Of a DNA stretch of 28,578 nucleotides, positions 12,739 through 21,128 are shown piece by piece (position 1 is the stretch's first letter; every line of letters begins with the position of its first letter). Location of the stretch: positions 1-28,578 of the forward strand of contig JBQDZM010000034.1 of NCBI GenBank assembly GCA_052108535.1. The letters run 5' to 3'. The position numbers and the translations under genes were made by a program. The notes under the pieces are model-generated. The model searched no databases. It was not told the origin of the DNA and worked only from the letters and a program-made list of their open reading frames with translations. Source of the stretch: Galactobacter sp052108535. GTDB taxonomy: Bacteria; Actinomycetota; Actinomycetes; Actinomycetales; Micrococcaceae.

Positions 12739-15378
12739 ATGTCGTTATCACGGGGGCGTTCGCGGCCCAAGACGGCCCTGCACGCCGGCGCCACTCGTAG
12801 GAGCCGGGGTCGCGGCAGTGCGGTGGTCGCACTGTCGGTAGCACTGCTGGCCGGTTTGTGCGCGGGCCCGGCGATGGCAGACCAATCCGAGTCCGAGACG
12901 CCACGGCAGGCCACCCCGATCGCCGAGGCGACGGACGAAGGCGCGCCGCAGGACGCAGCGGACTCCCCGGCCTCCGCCGAGGCCGGCGACTCCGCTGTCT
13001 CAAAGGCCACGACGAAGGCAGACGAGGACAAGAAACCCGCGACGTCGGGAGATGATGCTTCCTCCGAGACCGCGGCATCCCCACGCGCCGAGATCGGACC
13101 CCTGGCCGCGGCGATCCCGCTGCAGTGCACCGCGGGGACCGTCTACTCCGTGTCTGGCTCCGGGCAGCTCTACCAGATCACGAACGGCAACAGGACGGCG
13201 GTCGGCAACGCGGCCTCAGGCGTCAGCAGCTTCAATGGTGTCGGCATCGGCTCCAACGGATCCGTGGCCTATGCCTATGAGCGGTCCAACAACAGTCGAA
13301 CGGCCAGGATCTACAAGTACGACGTCGGCACGGGGACCTGGTCGAAGACAGGCGTGTCCAGAAACCTGGAGAGCACGGACGAGTTCTCCGGTTTCCTGGT
13401 AGCCGGTGCCGTGGACCTGAAGACGGGCGAGTACTACTTCGGTGGGTTCCAATCCAGCGGTTGGGGATGGAACCGGGTTCAGACCTTCCGGATTTGGAAG
13501 TACTCACCCACCACGGGGGCAATCACCTATGTCGGGGCCACCCAGACAGACCAAGGTGTTGGAAGCGCGACATCTTCGAACGGCGACATTGCCTTCGACT
13601 CCAACGGCAACCTCTTCATCGTGCGGGGCAACGGGAACACCACTACGGTGTACTCGGTCACCGCGGCCAGCCTGGCTGCGGCCAACGGCGGCACCATCAT
13701 CTCCTCGAAGTCCGGTGACTACACGACCTCCAACAATGTCAACGGCGTGGCCTTCGACGCTTCCGGTAAGGCCTATCTGGGGTCCGGCTCTACTCTTGAG
13801 AGTTTCACGATGCCGGATTGGAGCGGCAAGGCCACGGTGACCAATCAGCTGCAGTCCAGCACCGATCTGGCGTCCTGCTCGTCGCCCGCCACCATCACCT
13901 TGCGGAAGGCACTGGACGGTGACCGTTACCTTGATGCTGACCAGTTCGAACTGGAGCTGAAGGCCGGCGGCACCTCGCTGGGTACGGCGACGACCGAGGG
14001 CTCTACCTCGGGTGTGCAGCACCAGATCGTGGGTCCCTTCCCGGTTGCAGGGTCCACCACGGTGTCCTTCTCCGAGGCCGGTGCCGATGACACGGACCTG
14101 GGCAATTACACGTCCTCCGCCGTCTGCACGGCGGACGGCAGTCCTCTGGCCGTGAACAACAACAAGGGCACCAGCGGCACAACCACTGTTCCGACGTCCG
14201 CGAAGGCCGTGGTGTGCACCATCACCAACAAAGCCAAGGCGAAGTCCACACTGAGCGTGGTGAAGAACTTCACCGGACGTGTGAATGCCGACGACCAGGT
14301 CAAGCTTTTGGCCACGGACACGGTGACCAATTCTGCGGTGGGCACGCCGGCCACGACCACGGGTCACGCCGATGGCGTGCAGGCGCAGAAGGTGGGGCCG
14401 GCGGACATCCTGACCGGTTCCGGACACAACTACTCGATTCAGGAATCCTCCGTCGGTGGCCTGGACTTCTCCAAGTACGACACCTCGTACAAGTGCATCG
14501 ATACGGCCCATGGCAACGCCGTGCTGAAGCAAGGAAACGTGACCACCACGGGTTCCTCGCGTGCTGTGGACTTGGGATCCATCTCCGCCGCCGACGACGA
14601 AAAGGTCAGGGCGTTGGAATGCATGTTCACAAACACGCCCAAAACCGCCCAGCTGACTTTGGTGAAGAAGGTAGAGAACTCCCACAACGGTGACAAGGCC
14701 GCCGCGGACTGGAACACCAAGCTGCACGCCGAGCCCTCCTCCGGGAACACCCTTAACTTCGCCACCGGTGAGACCAAGACGGTGCAGCCTGGAACGTTCA
14801 CGCTGTCGGAGGATCAGCTGCCCGGATACGAGCAGCAGAACCTGATCTGCACCGGCTCCGAGCTGAAGGACGGCAAAGTCACCGTCACGGCCGGGGATAA
14901 GGCCACCTGTACCTTCACCAACGTGGACAAGGCTGGCGGGGTGACCTGGTCCAAGGACGACGGCCACGGGACCCTTTTGGGTGACTCCGAGTGGACGCTG
15001 ACCGGCCCGGGCGGCGCCTCCACCACCATCAAGGACTGCACCGGAGCACCCTGTGCAGCCGGTGGAGATCAGGATCCTGTCAAGGGCAAGTTCAAGCTGA
15101 CCGGGCTGGATTGGGGCGACTACGTACTGGTGGAATCCAAGGCCCCGGCGGGATACGTCCTGGATTCCACGGAACACTCGTTCACCATCACGGGCGCTCA
15201 GCTGGTCAAGGCCTTCGACACCTCGTTCAAGAATGATCAAGCAGAGTCGCCGACCCTGCCGCTGACCGGCGGCACCGGAACGGACGCCTTCCTCATCGCA
15301 GGCGGCCTGATCCTGGTGGCCGGGGCAGGGACGGGCGCCGTCCTGACCCTGCGTCGCCGCAAGGGTCGCAACGGCTGA
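12739..15378 (+). CDS. LPXTG-anchored pilus adhesin / tip pilin
   Basis: 879 residues, secreted and covalently attached by sortase. A signal peptide ends at about AMA-D (47/48). A low-complexity linker follows (48-120). A beta-rich domain (about 125-383) has recurring strand-turn units such as GVGIGSNGSVAYAY and DIAFDSNGNLFIV, like a beta-propeller, and is bracketed by C130 and C380. Three Ig-like domains of the DUF5979 kind follow (about 385-495, 498-635, 637-731), each with a cysteine pair ending in C-x-(F/I)-TN. Next is a SpaA-type domain (about 733-835) with E-box E799 in VESKAPAGY. LPLTG begins at 840, followed by a membrane helix and RRRKGRNG. ATG 12739 has GGAG 5 bases upstream. It is first in the pilus operon, as tip or minor pilins usually are. 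The ligand is unknown. Confidence 0.88.
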   Translation: MSLSRGRSRPKTALHAGATRRSRGRGSAVVALSVALLAGLCAGPAMADQSESETPRQATPIAEATDEGAPQDAADSPASAEAGDSAVSKATTKADEDKKPATSGDDASSETAASPRAEIGPLAAAIPLQCTAGTVYSVSGSGQLYQITNGNRTAVGNAASGVSSFNGVGIGSNGSVAYAYERSNNSRTARIYKYDVGTGTWSKTGVSRNLESTDEFSGFLVAGAVDLKTGEYYFGGFQSSGWGWNRVQTFRIWKYSPTTGAITYVGATQTDQGVGSATSSNGDIAFDSNGNLFIVRGNGNTTTVYSVTAASLAAANGGTIISSKSGDYTTSNNVNGVAFDASGKAYLGSGSTLESFTMPDWSGKATVTNQLQSSTDLASCSSPATITLRKALDGDRYLDADQFELELKAGGTSLGTATTEGSTSGVQHQIVGPFPVAGSTTVSFSEAGADDTDLGNYTSSAVCTADGSPLAVNNNKGTSGTTTVPTSAKAVVCTITNKAKAKSTLSVVKNFTGRVNADDQVKLLATDTVTNSAVGTPATTTGHADGVQAQKVGPADILTGSGHNYSIQESSVGGLDFSKYDTSYKCIDTAHGNAVLKQGNVTTTGSSRAVDLGSISAADDEKVRALECMFTNTPKTAQLTLVKKVENSHNGDKAAADWNTKLHAEPSSGNTLNFATGETKTVQPGTFTLSEDQLPGYEQQNLICTGSELKDGKVTVTAGDKATCTFTNVDKAGGVTWSKDDGHGTLLGDSEWTLTGPGGASTTIKDCTGAPCAAGGDQDPVKGKFKLTGLDWGDYVLVESKAPAGYVLDSTEHSFTITGAQLVKAFDTSFKNDQAESPTLPLTGGTGTDAFLIAGGLILVAGAGTGAVLTLRRRKGRNG

Positions 15379-15394
15379 GCGATTCAGCCATGAC

Positions 15395-15428
15395 GCTCGG
15401 TGCCGCCTCCTGAGGGGCGGCACCGAGC
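15395..15428 (+). terminator. Strong hairpin between adhesin and major pilin
   Basis: GCTCGGTGCCGCC (15395-15407) and GGCGGCACCGAGC (15416-15428) form a perfect 13-bp stem with an 8-base loop, 16 bases after the adhesin stop. No T run follows. It may end part of the transcripts or protect an mRNA 3' end, helping to set different adhesin and pilin levels. I see no convincing promoter between it and the pilin start. Confidence 0.6.
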
Positions 15429-15541
15429 CCCACCAAGACTTCCTTCACACGAAGACCGACGGCGCGCTCATAGCACGTCACGTCACCCACCCGGGTAAGG
15501 CCGTAGCGGTCTGATCCCCATGCAGAAAGATCACTGAAGAT

Positions 15542-16924
15542 ATGAAGAACGCAAAGTTCGGGCTCGGCCGGCGCCTCGCCGTTGTGCTCGGTGCTCTGGC
15601 ACTGACCGCTACCGGTGCAGCCGGTGCGGCCAATGCGGCCGACGTTTCCGCAGGCAACATCGATCCGGATCAGGCCACCACGCTGACCATCCACAAGCAC
15701 TCCGGTACACAGGGCAAGGCCGGAGATGGCACGCCGCAGAACATCACTAACCCCGCTCTGGCTGGCGTGACCTTCTCCATCCAGAAGGTCGAGTCCAAGA
15801 ATGGCGCAGCCATCGACCTGGACACCGCAGCCGGGTGGGACCTCATCTCCGGGGTCAAGGCCGAGGATGTGACCGCATCCCCGTCCGCCTACAAGCTCGG
15901 TACCGCAGTCACCGACGAGACCCATTCCAACGGCGAGATCTCCAAGACCCTGGATCACGGCCTGTACCTGGTCACCGAGACCGATGCCCCGGCCAACGTG
16001 GTCTCCAAGGCGGCTCCGTTCCTGGTGACCCTGCCGCTGTCGCAGAACAACGGCTCCTGGCTCTACGACGTGCACGTCTACCCGAAGAACCAGCTGCAGG
16101 ACAAGCCAGAGAAGACCGTGAGCGAGCCGACCGCTCCGGTGCTGGGCTCCGACGTCACCTGGGATATCACCGCCAAGGTTCCCGCGCTGAACAAGGAAGA
16201 CACACTGTCCTCCTTCGCGGTCACCGATACCCTCGACCCCCGTCTTCAGTACAAGTCCGTAGCCGTTGAGAGCAAGACCGAGGGCACCGATTACACGGTG
16301 ACCGTGGACGGCCAGAAGGTGACCGTCACCTTCGACGCCTCCAAGCTCTCCGTCGGTGACGTGAAGATCAAGCTCACCACCACGGTGAAGACCCTGGGTA
16401 CCGGCGTCATCGAGAACACCGCCACACAGTTCGTCAACGATCCCAAGCAGGACCACGGCACCGAGACCAACACCCCCAAGACCAAGTGGGGTGACCTGGA
16501 GATCACCAAGATCGCCAAGGGCGATGAGTCCAAGACTCTGGCCGGTGCAGAGTTCGAGGTCTACTCCGACGCTGAGGGCAAGAACAAGGTCGGCACCATC
16601 ACCACCGGCTCCAACGGCAAGGCCAGCATCTCCCTCTACGTCGGTAAGGATTCCGAGCCCGACAACCGCGACTACTGGATCAAGGAGACCAAGGCTCCCG
16701 CTGGCTACGTCCTGGACGGCACCATCAAGAAGGTCACCGTGAAGGTCGGCGAGACCGCTTCCACCAAATACAGCATCGAGAACACGCAGCAGGACCACCC
16801 GGAGCTGCCGCTGACCGGCGCCAACGGTCAGATGTTGGCCATCATCGCCGGCTCCGCCCTGGTGCTGTTGGCTGCCGGCTCCGCCCTCGTGGTGAACCGT
16901 CGCCGCCACGCTGCACAGCGCTGA
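15542..16924 (+). CDS. Major pilin, SpaA/FimA-type, LPXTG-anchored
   Basis: 460 residues and the likely shaft subunit of the pilus. The signal peptide is cleaved near ANA-AD (about 32). The N-terminal domain has an E-box (E146 in LYLVTETDAP) and the pilin motif WLYDVHVYPK (W173 to K182); K182 is the lysine that sortase C joins to the next subunit. A middle isopeptide D2-type domain (about 195-312) and a C-terminal SpaA-type domain (315-415) with E382 in WIKETKAPAGY follow. LPLTG begins at 422, then a membrane helix and RRRHAAQR. The two E-boxes suggest stabilising Lys-Asn isopeptide bonds. ATG 15542 is the first in-frame start; its ribosome site is weak (AGAAAG further upstream). The sortase follows directly. 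Confidence 0.92.
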   Translation: MKNAKFGLGRRLAVVLGALALTATGAAGAANAADVSAGNIDPDQATTLTIHKHSGTQGKAGDGTPQNITNPALAGVTFSIQKVESKNGAAIDLDTAAGWDLISGVKAEDVTASPSAYKLGTAVTDETHSNGEISKTLDHGLYLVTETDAPANVVSKAAPFLVTLPLSQNNGSWLYDVHVYPKNQLQDKPEKTVSEPTAPVLGSDVTWDITAKVPALNKEDTLSSFAVTDTLDPRLQYKSVAVESKTEGTDYTVTVDGQKVTVTFDASKLSVGDVKIKLTTTVKTLGTGVIENTATQFVNDPKQDHGTETNTPKTKWGDLEITKIAKGDESKTLAGAEFEVYSDAEGKNKVGTITTGSNGKASISLYVGKDSEPDNRDYWIKETKAPAGYVLDGTIKKVTVKVGETASTKYSIENTQQDHPELPLTGANGQMLAIIAGSALVLLAAGSALVVNRRRHAAQR

Positions 16925-16948
16925 GAACCGGAAGGTTCACGGTAGCGC

Positions 16949-17896
16949 ATGAGTCTGACTGACTCGGCCGAGGCCCCGTCCACCCGCAAGGGTGGACGGG
17001 GCCGGTGGCGTTTCCCCTGGCCGGCCGCGATCGTCGCACTCGTGGCGCTGGTGGGTATCAGCGTGGTGTCCTACCCGAACGTGGCCCAGTGGTTCCATCA
17101 GCGTGATCAGTCCCTCATCGTGGGCGACTCCATGAACGTGAACAACGATGAACGCGCCCAGGCGAACGCGCAACAGATCGCCCTGGCCCACAAGTACAAC
17201 GATGCGCTCTCCTCAGGGGCAGTGTTGGAGAAGGACCACCGCCTGCCCACCGGGTCCGGACAAGCCACGGGCGCCACTGCAGAGCTGCCGGACTACGAGG
17301 ACATTCTCAACAACGGCTCCACGGATTCCGTCATGGCTCGCCTACAAATCCGAGGGATCAAGCTGGATCTTCCCGTGTACCACGGAACCAGCGACGAGAC
17401 CCTGTTGAAGGGCGTCGGGCACTTGGAAGGCACCAGCCTGCCCGTGGGCGGGCAAGGGACGCATTCCGTCCTCACCGGGCATCGTGGCCTCGCGGACTCG
17501 GAGATGTTCACCCGGTTGAACGAGGTCTCCACCGGTGACACGTTCTCCGTCTCCACCTTCGGTGAGGTCCTGACCTACCGGGTGGTCTCGACCAAGGTCG
17601 TGGATCCCTCCGACACCGCAGCGTTGAAGGCGGAATCCGGTAAGGACCTGATGACGCTGGTGACCTGCACACCGCTCGGGATCAATTCCCAGCGGATCCT
17701 CGTCACCGGCGAACGCGTACACCCGACGCCGCAGAAGGACATCGACGCTGCGGCCAAGGACCCCACCATTCCCGGATTCCCCTGGTGGGTTCTCTGGCTC
17801 TCCGGAGCACTCGTTGCCGCCATCGTCTATGTCTGGCGCTCTGGCTTCCCGGCCACACCGCGCGGCAAACGGAAGCGTCAGGGCAAGCACAGCTAG
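16949..17896 (+). CDS. Class C (pilus-assembling) sortase
   Basis: 315 residues, a membrane-bound transpeptidase that cuts LPLTG and joins pilins through the pilin-motif lysine. It has an N-terminal membrane helix (about 24-42) and a second one at 281-300. Two helices are expected for class C. The catalytic residues are H178 (LTGHRGL), C240 (TLVTC) and R249 (NSQRILVTGER). PDY at 114-116, ahead of the catalytic barrel, fits the lid that covers the active site of this class. It lies 24 bases after the pilin stop in the same operon. Its likely substrates are the two LPLTG proteins just upstream. The ribosome site GGAAGG (16930-16935) is 13 bases from ATG and lies in a small hairpin. A housekeeping sortase must be elsewhere. 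Confidence 0.95.
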   Translation: MSLTDSAEAPSTRKGGRGRWRFPWPAAIVALVALVGISVVSYPNVAQWFHQRDQSLIVGDSMNVNNDERAQANAQQIALAHKYNDALSSGAVLEKDHRLPTGSGQATGATAELPDYEDILNNGSTDSVMARLQIRGIKLDLPVYHGTSDETLLKGVGHLEGTSLPVGGQGTHSVLTGHRGLADSEMFTRLNEVSTGDTFSVSTFGEVLTYRVVSTKVVDPSDTAALKAESGKDLMTLVTCTPLGINSQRILVTGERVHPTPQKDIDAAAKDPTIPGFPWWVLWLSGALVAAIVYVWRSGFPATPRGKRKRQGKHS

Positions 17897-17917
17897 TGCT
17901 TCCCGGGGCGCGCCTGG

Positions 17918-17935
17918 GCGCCGCGATCGCGGCGC
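17918..17935. terminator. Palindrome between convergent genes, probable terminator
   Basis: GCGCCGCGATCGCGGCGC is a perfect 18-bp palindrome within the 103-bp space between the sortase and the oppositely directed exporter. It could serve as a bidirectional transcript end. There is no T run. Confidence 0.5.
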
Positions 17936-17999
17936 TGGGCCGCGCCCGTCGTGCACCCGGTGCGGGGTGGTGACCAGTGTCCGACGGCGTGGGGCGCGA

Positions 18000-19697
18000 T
18001 CAGCGCACGCCACGCAGCAGACGGCCAACGCCGATCGCCACGCCGAGCGAGAGCAGGGCGGCGATGCCGGCCGTCAGCGAGACGCCGGAATCGAAGGCGT
18101 GTGCCGCGGAATCCACCAAGGAGGACGCCTGCTCGGTCGAGACTGCGCCGATCTCCAGGGCAACATCGTGGGCGCCGGCCAGGGTCTCCTGCGCCTGGTG
18201 ACCCTGCTCCGCCGTCAGGCCACCCGGAAGGTGGAGATGAGCTGCGTAGAAGGCGTTGAGCAACCCGCCCAGGACCGCGGTACCGAGCACCGAGCCAACC
18301 TCGTATGCGGTCTCGGAGATCGCGGAGGCCGCGCCGGCCTTGGATGCGGGAACGGCGGAGAGCGCCAGGTCGTTGGAGATGGTCTCGGAGAAGCCCACGC
18401 CGATGCCCAGCAGGATGAAGGAGATCATGGGGACCCAGAGGCCGCCCATATGACCCATGACAGCAAGCACACCGTACGCTGCGACGTTCACGCCGACGCC
18501 GAGCACCATGGCGGGCACGCGGCCCACGCGCTTGGCGATCGGGACCACCACGAGGCCGGAGCAGAACATGACGATCAGACCCGGCAGCATGAAGTTCGCT
18601 GCGGCGGCCGGCTTCAGGCCCTCCACCAACTGCAGGTGTTGGGTCAGGTAGTACATGAACCCGACCATGGAGAACAGGCTCATCATGTTCACCACGAGGG
18701 GGCCGGAGAAGGCCCTGCGTTTGAATAGACGCACGTCAAGCATTGGTGCCTTGCGGCCCAATTGCCGCATCACGAAGGCATAGCCGAGCACCACGCCCAC
18801 GATGAGGGCTCCCAGGGCGATGTACCAGGGTTCACCGGTGGCGAAGGCCTTGATGCCAAAAGTCACCGGGAGCAGTGCGCCGACCACCAGCAGGATGGAG
18901 ATCGGGTCCATGGGCCCCGGCTGCGGGTCCTTGGATTCCGGGATCAACCAGTGGGACAAAGCGAGCAGCGGGATCAGGATCGGCACGCTGATTAGGAAGA
19001 CGGAACCCCAGGAGAAGTGCTGCAGCAGCCAGCCTCCCACCACGGGGCCGGCAGCGGCGCCGGCGGAGAACATCGAGGCGTACAGCGCCACGGCGGTGGT
19101 GCGTTCCTTGGGATCCGTGAAGATGTTGCGGATCAGAGACAGTGTGGCCGGCATCAGCATGGAACCGAAGATGGCTTGTCCGGCGCGTAGGCCGATGAGG
19201 ATCGCTGAGGTGGGGGAGAACGCCGCAGCCACGGAGACCAGAGCGAAGCCCACACCGCCAATGAGCAGGACGCGGCGGCGGCCGATGCGGTCGCCCAGGT
19301 TGCCCATGGGGACCAGGAATCCGGCCAGGATCAGCGGGTAGATGTCGATCATCCACAGCTGCTGCGTTCCGGTGGAGTCCAACGCCGCGCCGATCTGGGG
19401 CAGGGCGAAGGTGAGCACGTTGTTGTCGATGGATACCAGGAGGACTGGGAGCATCAGCAAGGCCAACGCGGACCAGCGGCGCCAGGCCGGGCCTGCCGGT
19501 CGCTGAGTCGAAGCGGAAGGACCGTCCGCAGTGTTGGCGCCGACCACGGGAATCTGGCCCGTGGCGAGCGCGAGGCGTTCCTCGTGGGGGTAGGCCGGGG
19601 CGCCCGCGATGGGGATGGACCCGGTCACGGGCGCGGGTTCCTGCGTGTGTGCAGAGGCCGCGGGGCGCTTGGAGCCAATCGGGGTGCGGGCGGACAT
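18000..19697 (-). CDS. DHA2-type MFS multidrug exporter
   Basis: 565 residues, a proton-driven exporter of the 14-helix family (QacA/LfrA/SmvA-like). After a polar N-terminus of about 75 residues come the membrane helices. LLVSIDNNVLTFALPQIG matches the family's helix-1 motif, and GNLGDRIGRRRVLLIG is the MFS loop 2-3 motif. GPVVGGWLLQHFSWGSVFLIS is the drug-antiporter helix-5 motif C region. The N-terminal tail carries two copies of TG-x-IPV/I (TGSIPIAGAP and TGQIPVVGAN). The divergent tetR gene and the operator between them suggest induction by substrate. Start ATG 19697 has GGAAGAG before it. Likely substrates are cationic dyes, quaternary ammonium compounds or similar, but this is inferred from the family. 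Confidence 0.92.
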   Translation of the reverse strand: MSARTPIGSKRPAASAHTQEPAPVTGSIPIAGAPAYPHEERLALATGQIPVVGANTADGPSASTQRPAGPAWRRWSALALLMLPVLLVSIDNNVLTFALPQIGAALDSTGTQQLWMIDIYPLILAGFLVPMGNLGDRIGRRRVLLIGGVGFALVSVAAAFSPTSAILIGLRAGQAIFGSMLMPATLSLIRNIFTDPKERTTAVALYASMFSAGAAAGPVVGGWLLQHFSWGSVFLISVPILIPLLALSHWLIPESKDPQPGPMDPISILLVVGALLPVTFGIKAFATGEPWYIALGALIVGVVLGYAFVMRQLGRKAPMLDVRLFKRRAFSGPLVVNMMSLFSMVGFMYYLTQHLQLVEGLKPAAAANFMLPGLIVMFCSGLVVVPIAKRVGRVPAMVLGVGVNVAAYGVLAVMGHMGGLWVPMISFILLGIGVGFSETISNDLALSAVPASKAGAASAISETAYEVGSVLGTAVLGGLLNAFYAAHLHLPGGLTAEQGHQAQETLAGAHDVALEIGAVSTEQASSLVDSAAHAFDSGVSLTAGIAALLSLGVAIGVGRLLRGVR

Positions 19698-19765
19698 GGG
19701 CTCTTCCTTGGAGTCGGGGACGTGGTGGTGTTTCGGCTGATCCGCTCGTGGGGATCAAAGCCAAA

Positions 19766-19783
19766 TGCGCACCGAGGTGCGCA
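19766..19783. promoter_or_regulatory. Second palindrome in exporter leader
   Basis: TGCGCACC-GA-GGTGCGCA, perfect 8-bp arms, between the exporter start and the TetR operator. It may be a second regulator site or an mRNA hairpin in the exporter leader. Confidence 0.45.
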
Positions 19784-19796
19784 CCCCGATAACTGT

Positions 19797-19810
19797 ACCG
19801 TCTGGACGGT
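19797..19810. promoter_or_regulatory. TetR-type operator between exporter and regulator
   Basis: ACCGTC-TG-GACGGT, a perfect palindrome of the size and kind bound by TetR-family efflux regulators. On the minus strand it lies about 100 bases before the exporter start, and on the plus strand 76 bases before the tetR start, so one bound dimer pair could control both. Confidence 0.65.
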
Positions 19811-19872
19811 TTGGTGACGACTCCGGGATGAGTGAGCTTCGTCGCGAACACGAATCCGCGGCTGGGGGCGTC

Positions 19873-19878
19873 TACCAT
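19873..19878 (+). promoter_or_regulatory. -10 box of a leaderless promoter
   Basis: TACCAT followed by 7 bases and the ATG at 19886, which supports that ATG rather than the earlier in-frame ATG at 19832. Confidence 0.5.
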
Positions 19879-19885
19879 CGAAGAC

Positions 19886-20434
19886 ATGTCCAGACCTCCG
19901 GCAGCACGTGAGAAACTCCTCGACGCCTATGCGGAACTCTTGCGTGATGAAGGGGAACGCGCCGCGACCCTCGAAGCCGTTGCGGGCAAGGCCGGGGTCT
20001 CCAAGGGTGGCTTGCTCTACCACTTCAAGACCAAGGAAGCATTGGCCGAGGCGCTGTCGGAGCAGATGCTCCAGCTGGGCCGTGCTGACGTAGAGAAGAT
20101 GCGCTCAGCACCGGACGGTCCAAGCGAGTACTACGTGCGCACGTCGGTGAACACCAAATCACGCTTCGACGTGACGTACGCGGCCATGATCCGGCTGCTG
20201 CAGGCGGATGTCTCCGCGGCCAAGAATGCTATCGAGACCATTCACACCTGGTGGTTGGAGCTGGTCCTAGAGGAGGTCGGGGACCCCTCCGTGGCTGAGA
20301 CCATCTTGCTCATCGGGGACGGCCTCTACTCCTACGCGGCGCTACCGGGAGAGTTGAACCGCCCAGAGGCCGGCGGGGATATGGACGGGCTCGTGGCGCA
20401 GGTGAAGGTGCTCAAGGCCGCTGTGGGGCGCTAG
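19886..20434 (+). CDS. TetR-family regulator, divergent to exporter
   Basis: 182 residues. The N-terminal HTH is clear: REKLLDAYAELLRDEGERAA, then TLEAVAGKAGVSKGGLLYHF, with the typical LYHFKTKEALAEAL after the recognition helix. The C-terminal helical domain would bind an inducer, probably a substrate of the exporter next door. It is transcribed away from the exporter with a palindromic operator between them, the standard layout for a local repressor. The start at 19886 is chosen from the leaderless -10 box and because TetR proteins normally begin 5-15 residues before this helix. Its end is 13 bases from the oppositely directed gene that follows. Confidence 0.9.
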   Translation: MSRPPAAREKLLDAYAELLRDEGERAATLEAVAGKAGVSKGGLLYHFKTKEALAEALSEQMLQLGRADVEKMRSAPDGPSEYYVRTSVNTKSRFDVTYAAMIRLLQADVSAAKNAIETIHTWWLELVLEEVGDPSVAETILLIGDGLYSYAALPGELNRPEAGGDMDGLVAQVKVLKAAVGR

Positions 20435-20447
20435 AACACCCAAGCAC

Positions 20448-20873
20448 TCAGACCAGGGAGTGCGGGTGCTCCTCGCTGCGCGGGAAGGCGCGACCAGTGA
20501 TCTGGTTCGCGGTGATCCGCACGAAGTTGCGCTTTACAGTGGGAGCAAACGTCTCCAGGCCCAACGTCTCTGCGGCGTCGATCTCCGCCTCGGTCTGAAG
20601 CTGCTTGGCGCTGCCGCGCACGATGACGGACCAGGCATCCGTGTCCGTGTAGGAATCCACCTCGAAGAGCACTTCGTCGCTCAGGGTGAGCTCAACGAGC
20701 TTGTTGCCCTCGGCGGTGCGGAAGACCACGGATTCGCCGTCCACCACGTAGTTGATGGGGAAGATGTCGATGATGCCGGCGGCGTTGGTGACGATGCGGC
20801 CCAGAGATTGGGTACCCAACTTTTCCCAGCAGGTCTCTGCGGCCAGTTCCGTGATCGGGTCCTGTGTAGTCAT
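20448..20873 (-). CDS. Pyridoxamine 5'-phosphate oxidase-like flavin-binding protein
   Basis: 141 residues with a split-barrel flavin-binding fold. Typical elements are LGTQSLGRIVTNAAG, IFPINYVVDGESVVFRTAEG (the FMN-binding strands) and SVIVRGSAKQL. Such proteins bind FMN or F420 and are often general reductases or detoxification proteins in actinobacteria; few have known substrates. ATG 20873 has GGAG very close in front. The gene stands alone, convergent with tetR and divergent from the second tetR. No terminator is visible in the 13-base space to tetR. Confidence 0.85.
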   Translation of the reverse strand: MTTQDPITELAAETCWEKLGTQSLGRIVTNAAGIIDIFPINYVVDGESVVFRTAEGNKLVELTLSDEVLFEVDSYTDTDAWSVIVRGSAKQLQTEAEIDAAETLGLETFAPTVKRNFVRITANQITGRAFPRSEEHPHSLV

Positions 20874-21128
20874 GTCTCCATTGTGCACCCGTGGGCAACA
20901 CGCGTCGATGGGGCTTGCCGCCAGAACGGCCCGGTTGCGGAGGCCGATCGTCACGGTGTTCTTTTCGTCGTGAGTCGGAGTGTGTCTAAGTAGTTCATGT
21001 CGCGTCACGGGGTGGTCATGTGTGGCGGCTACAGTTCCCTTGAACTGACGCTGCGGTTCGTCGATCTGTGCCGTTCGGCGTCTGGCCTTCAACGTCTTGC
21101 TTTCAACCTGAGAGGACCTACGAGACCT

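Noticed and set aside
13504..15423. 639-residue minus-strand frame opposite the adhesin
   Set aside because: Shadow of the adhesin gene, which has a signal peptide, E-box and LPLTG anchor.
15293..16909. 538-residue minus-strand frame opposite the major pilin
   Set aside because: Shadow of the pilin; its Gly/Val/Leu-rich sequence comes from the codon bias of the real gene.
12739..17896. Pilus locus as part of the mobile element at the right
   Set aside because: It lies more than 6 kb from the tRNA boundary with ordinary chromosomal-type genes in between, and its codon use resembles the host part. Older transfer is possible but not shown.
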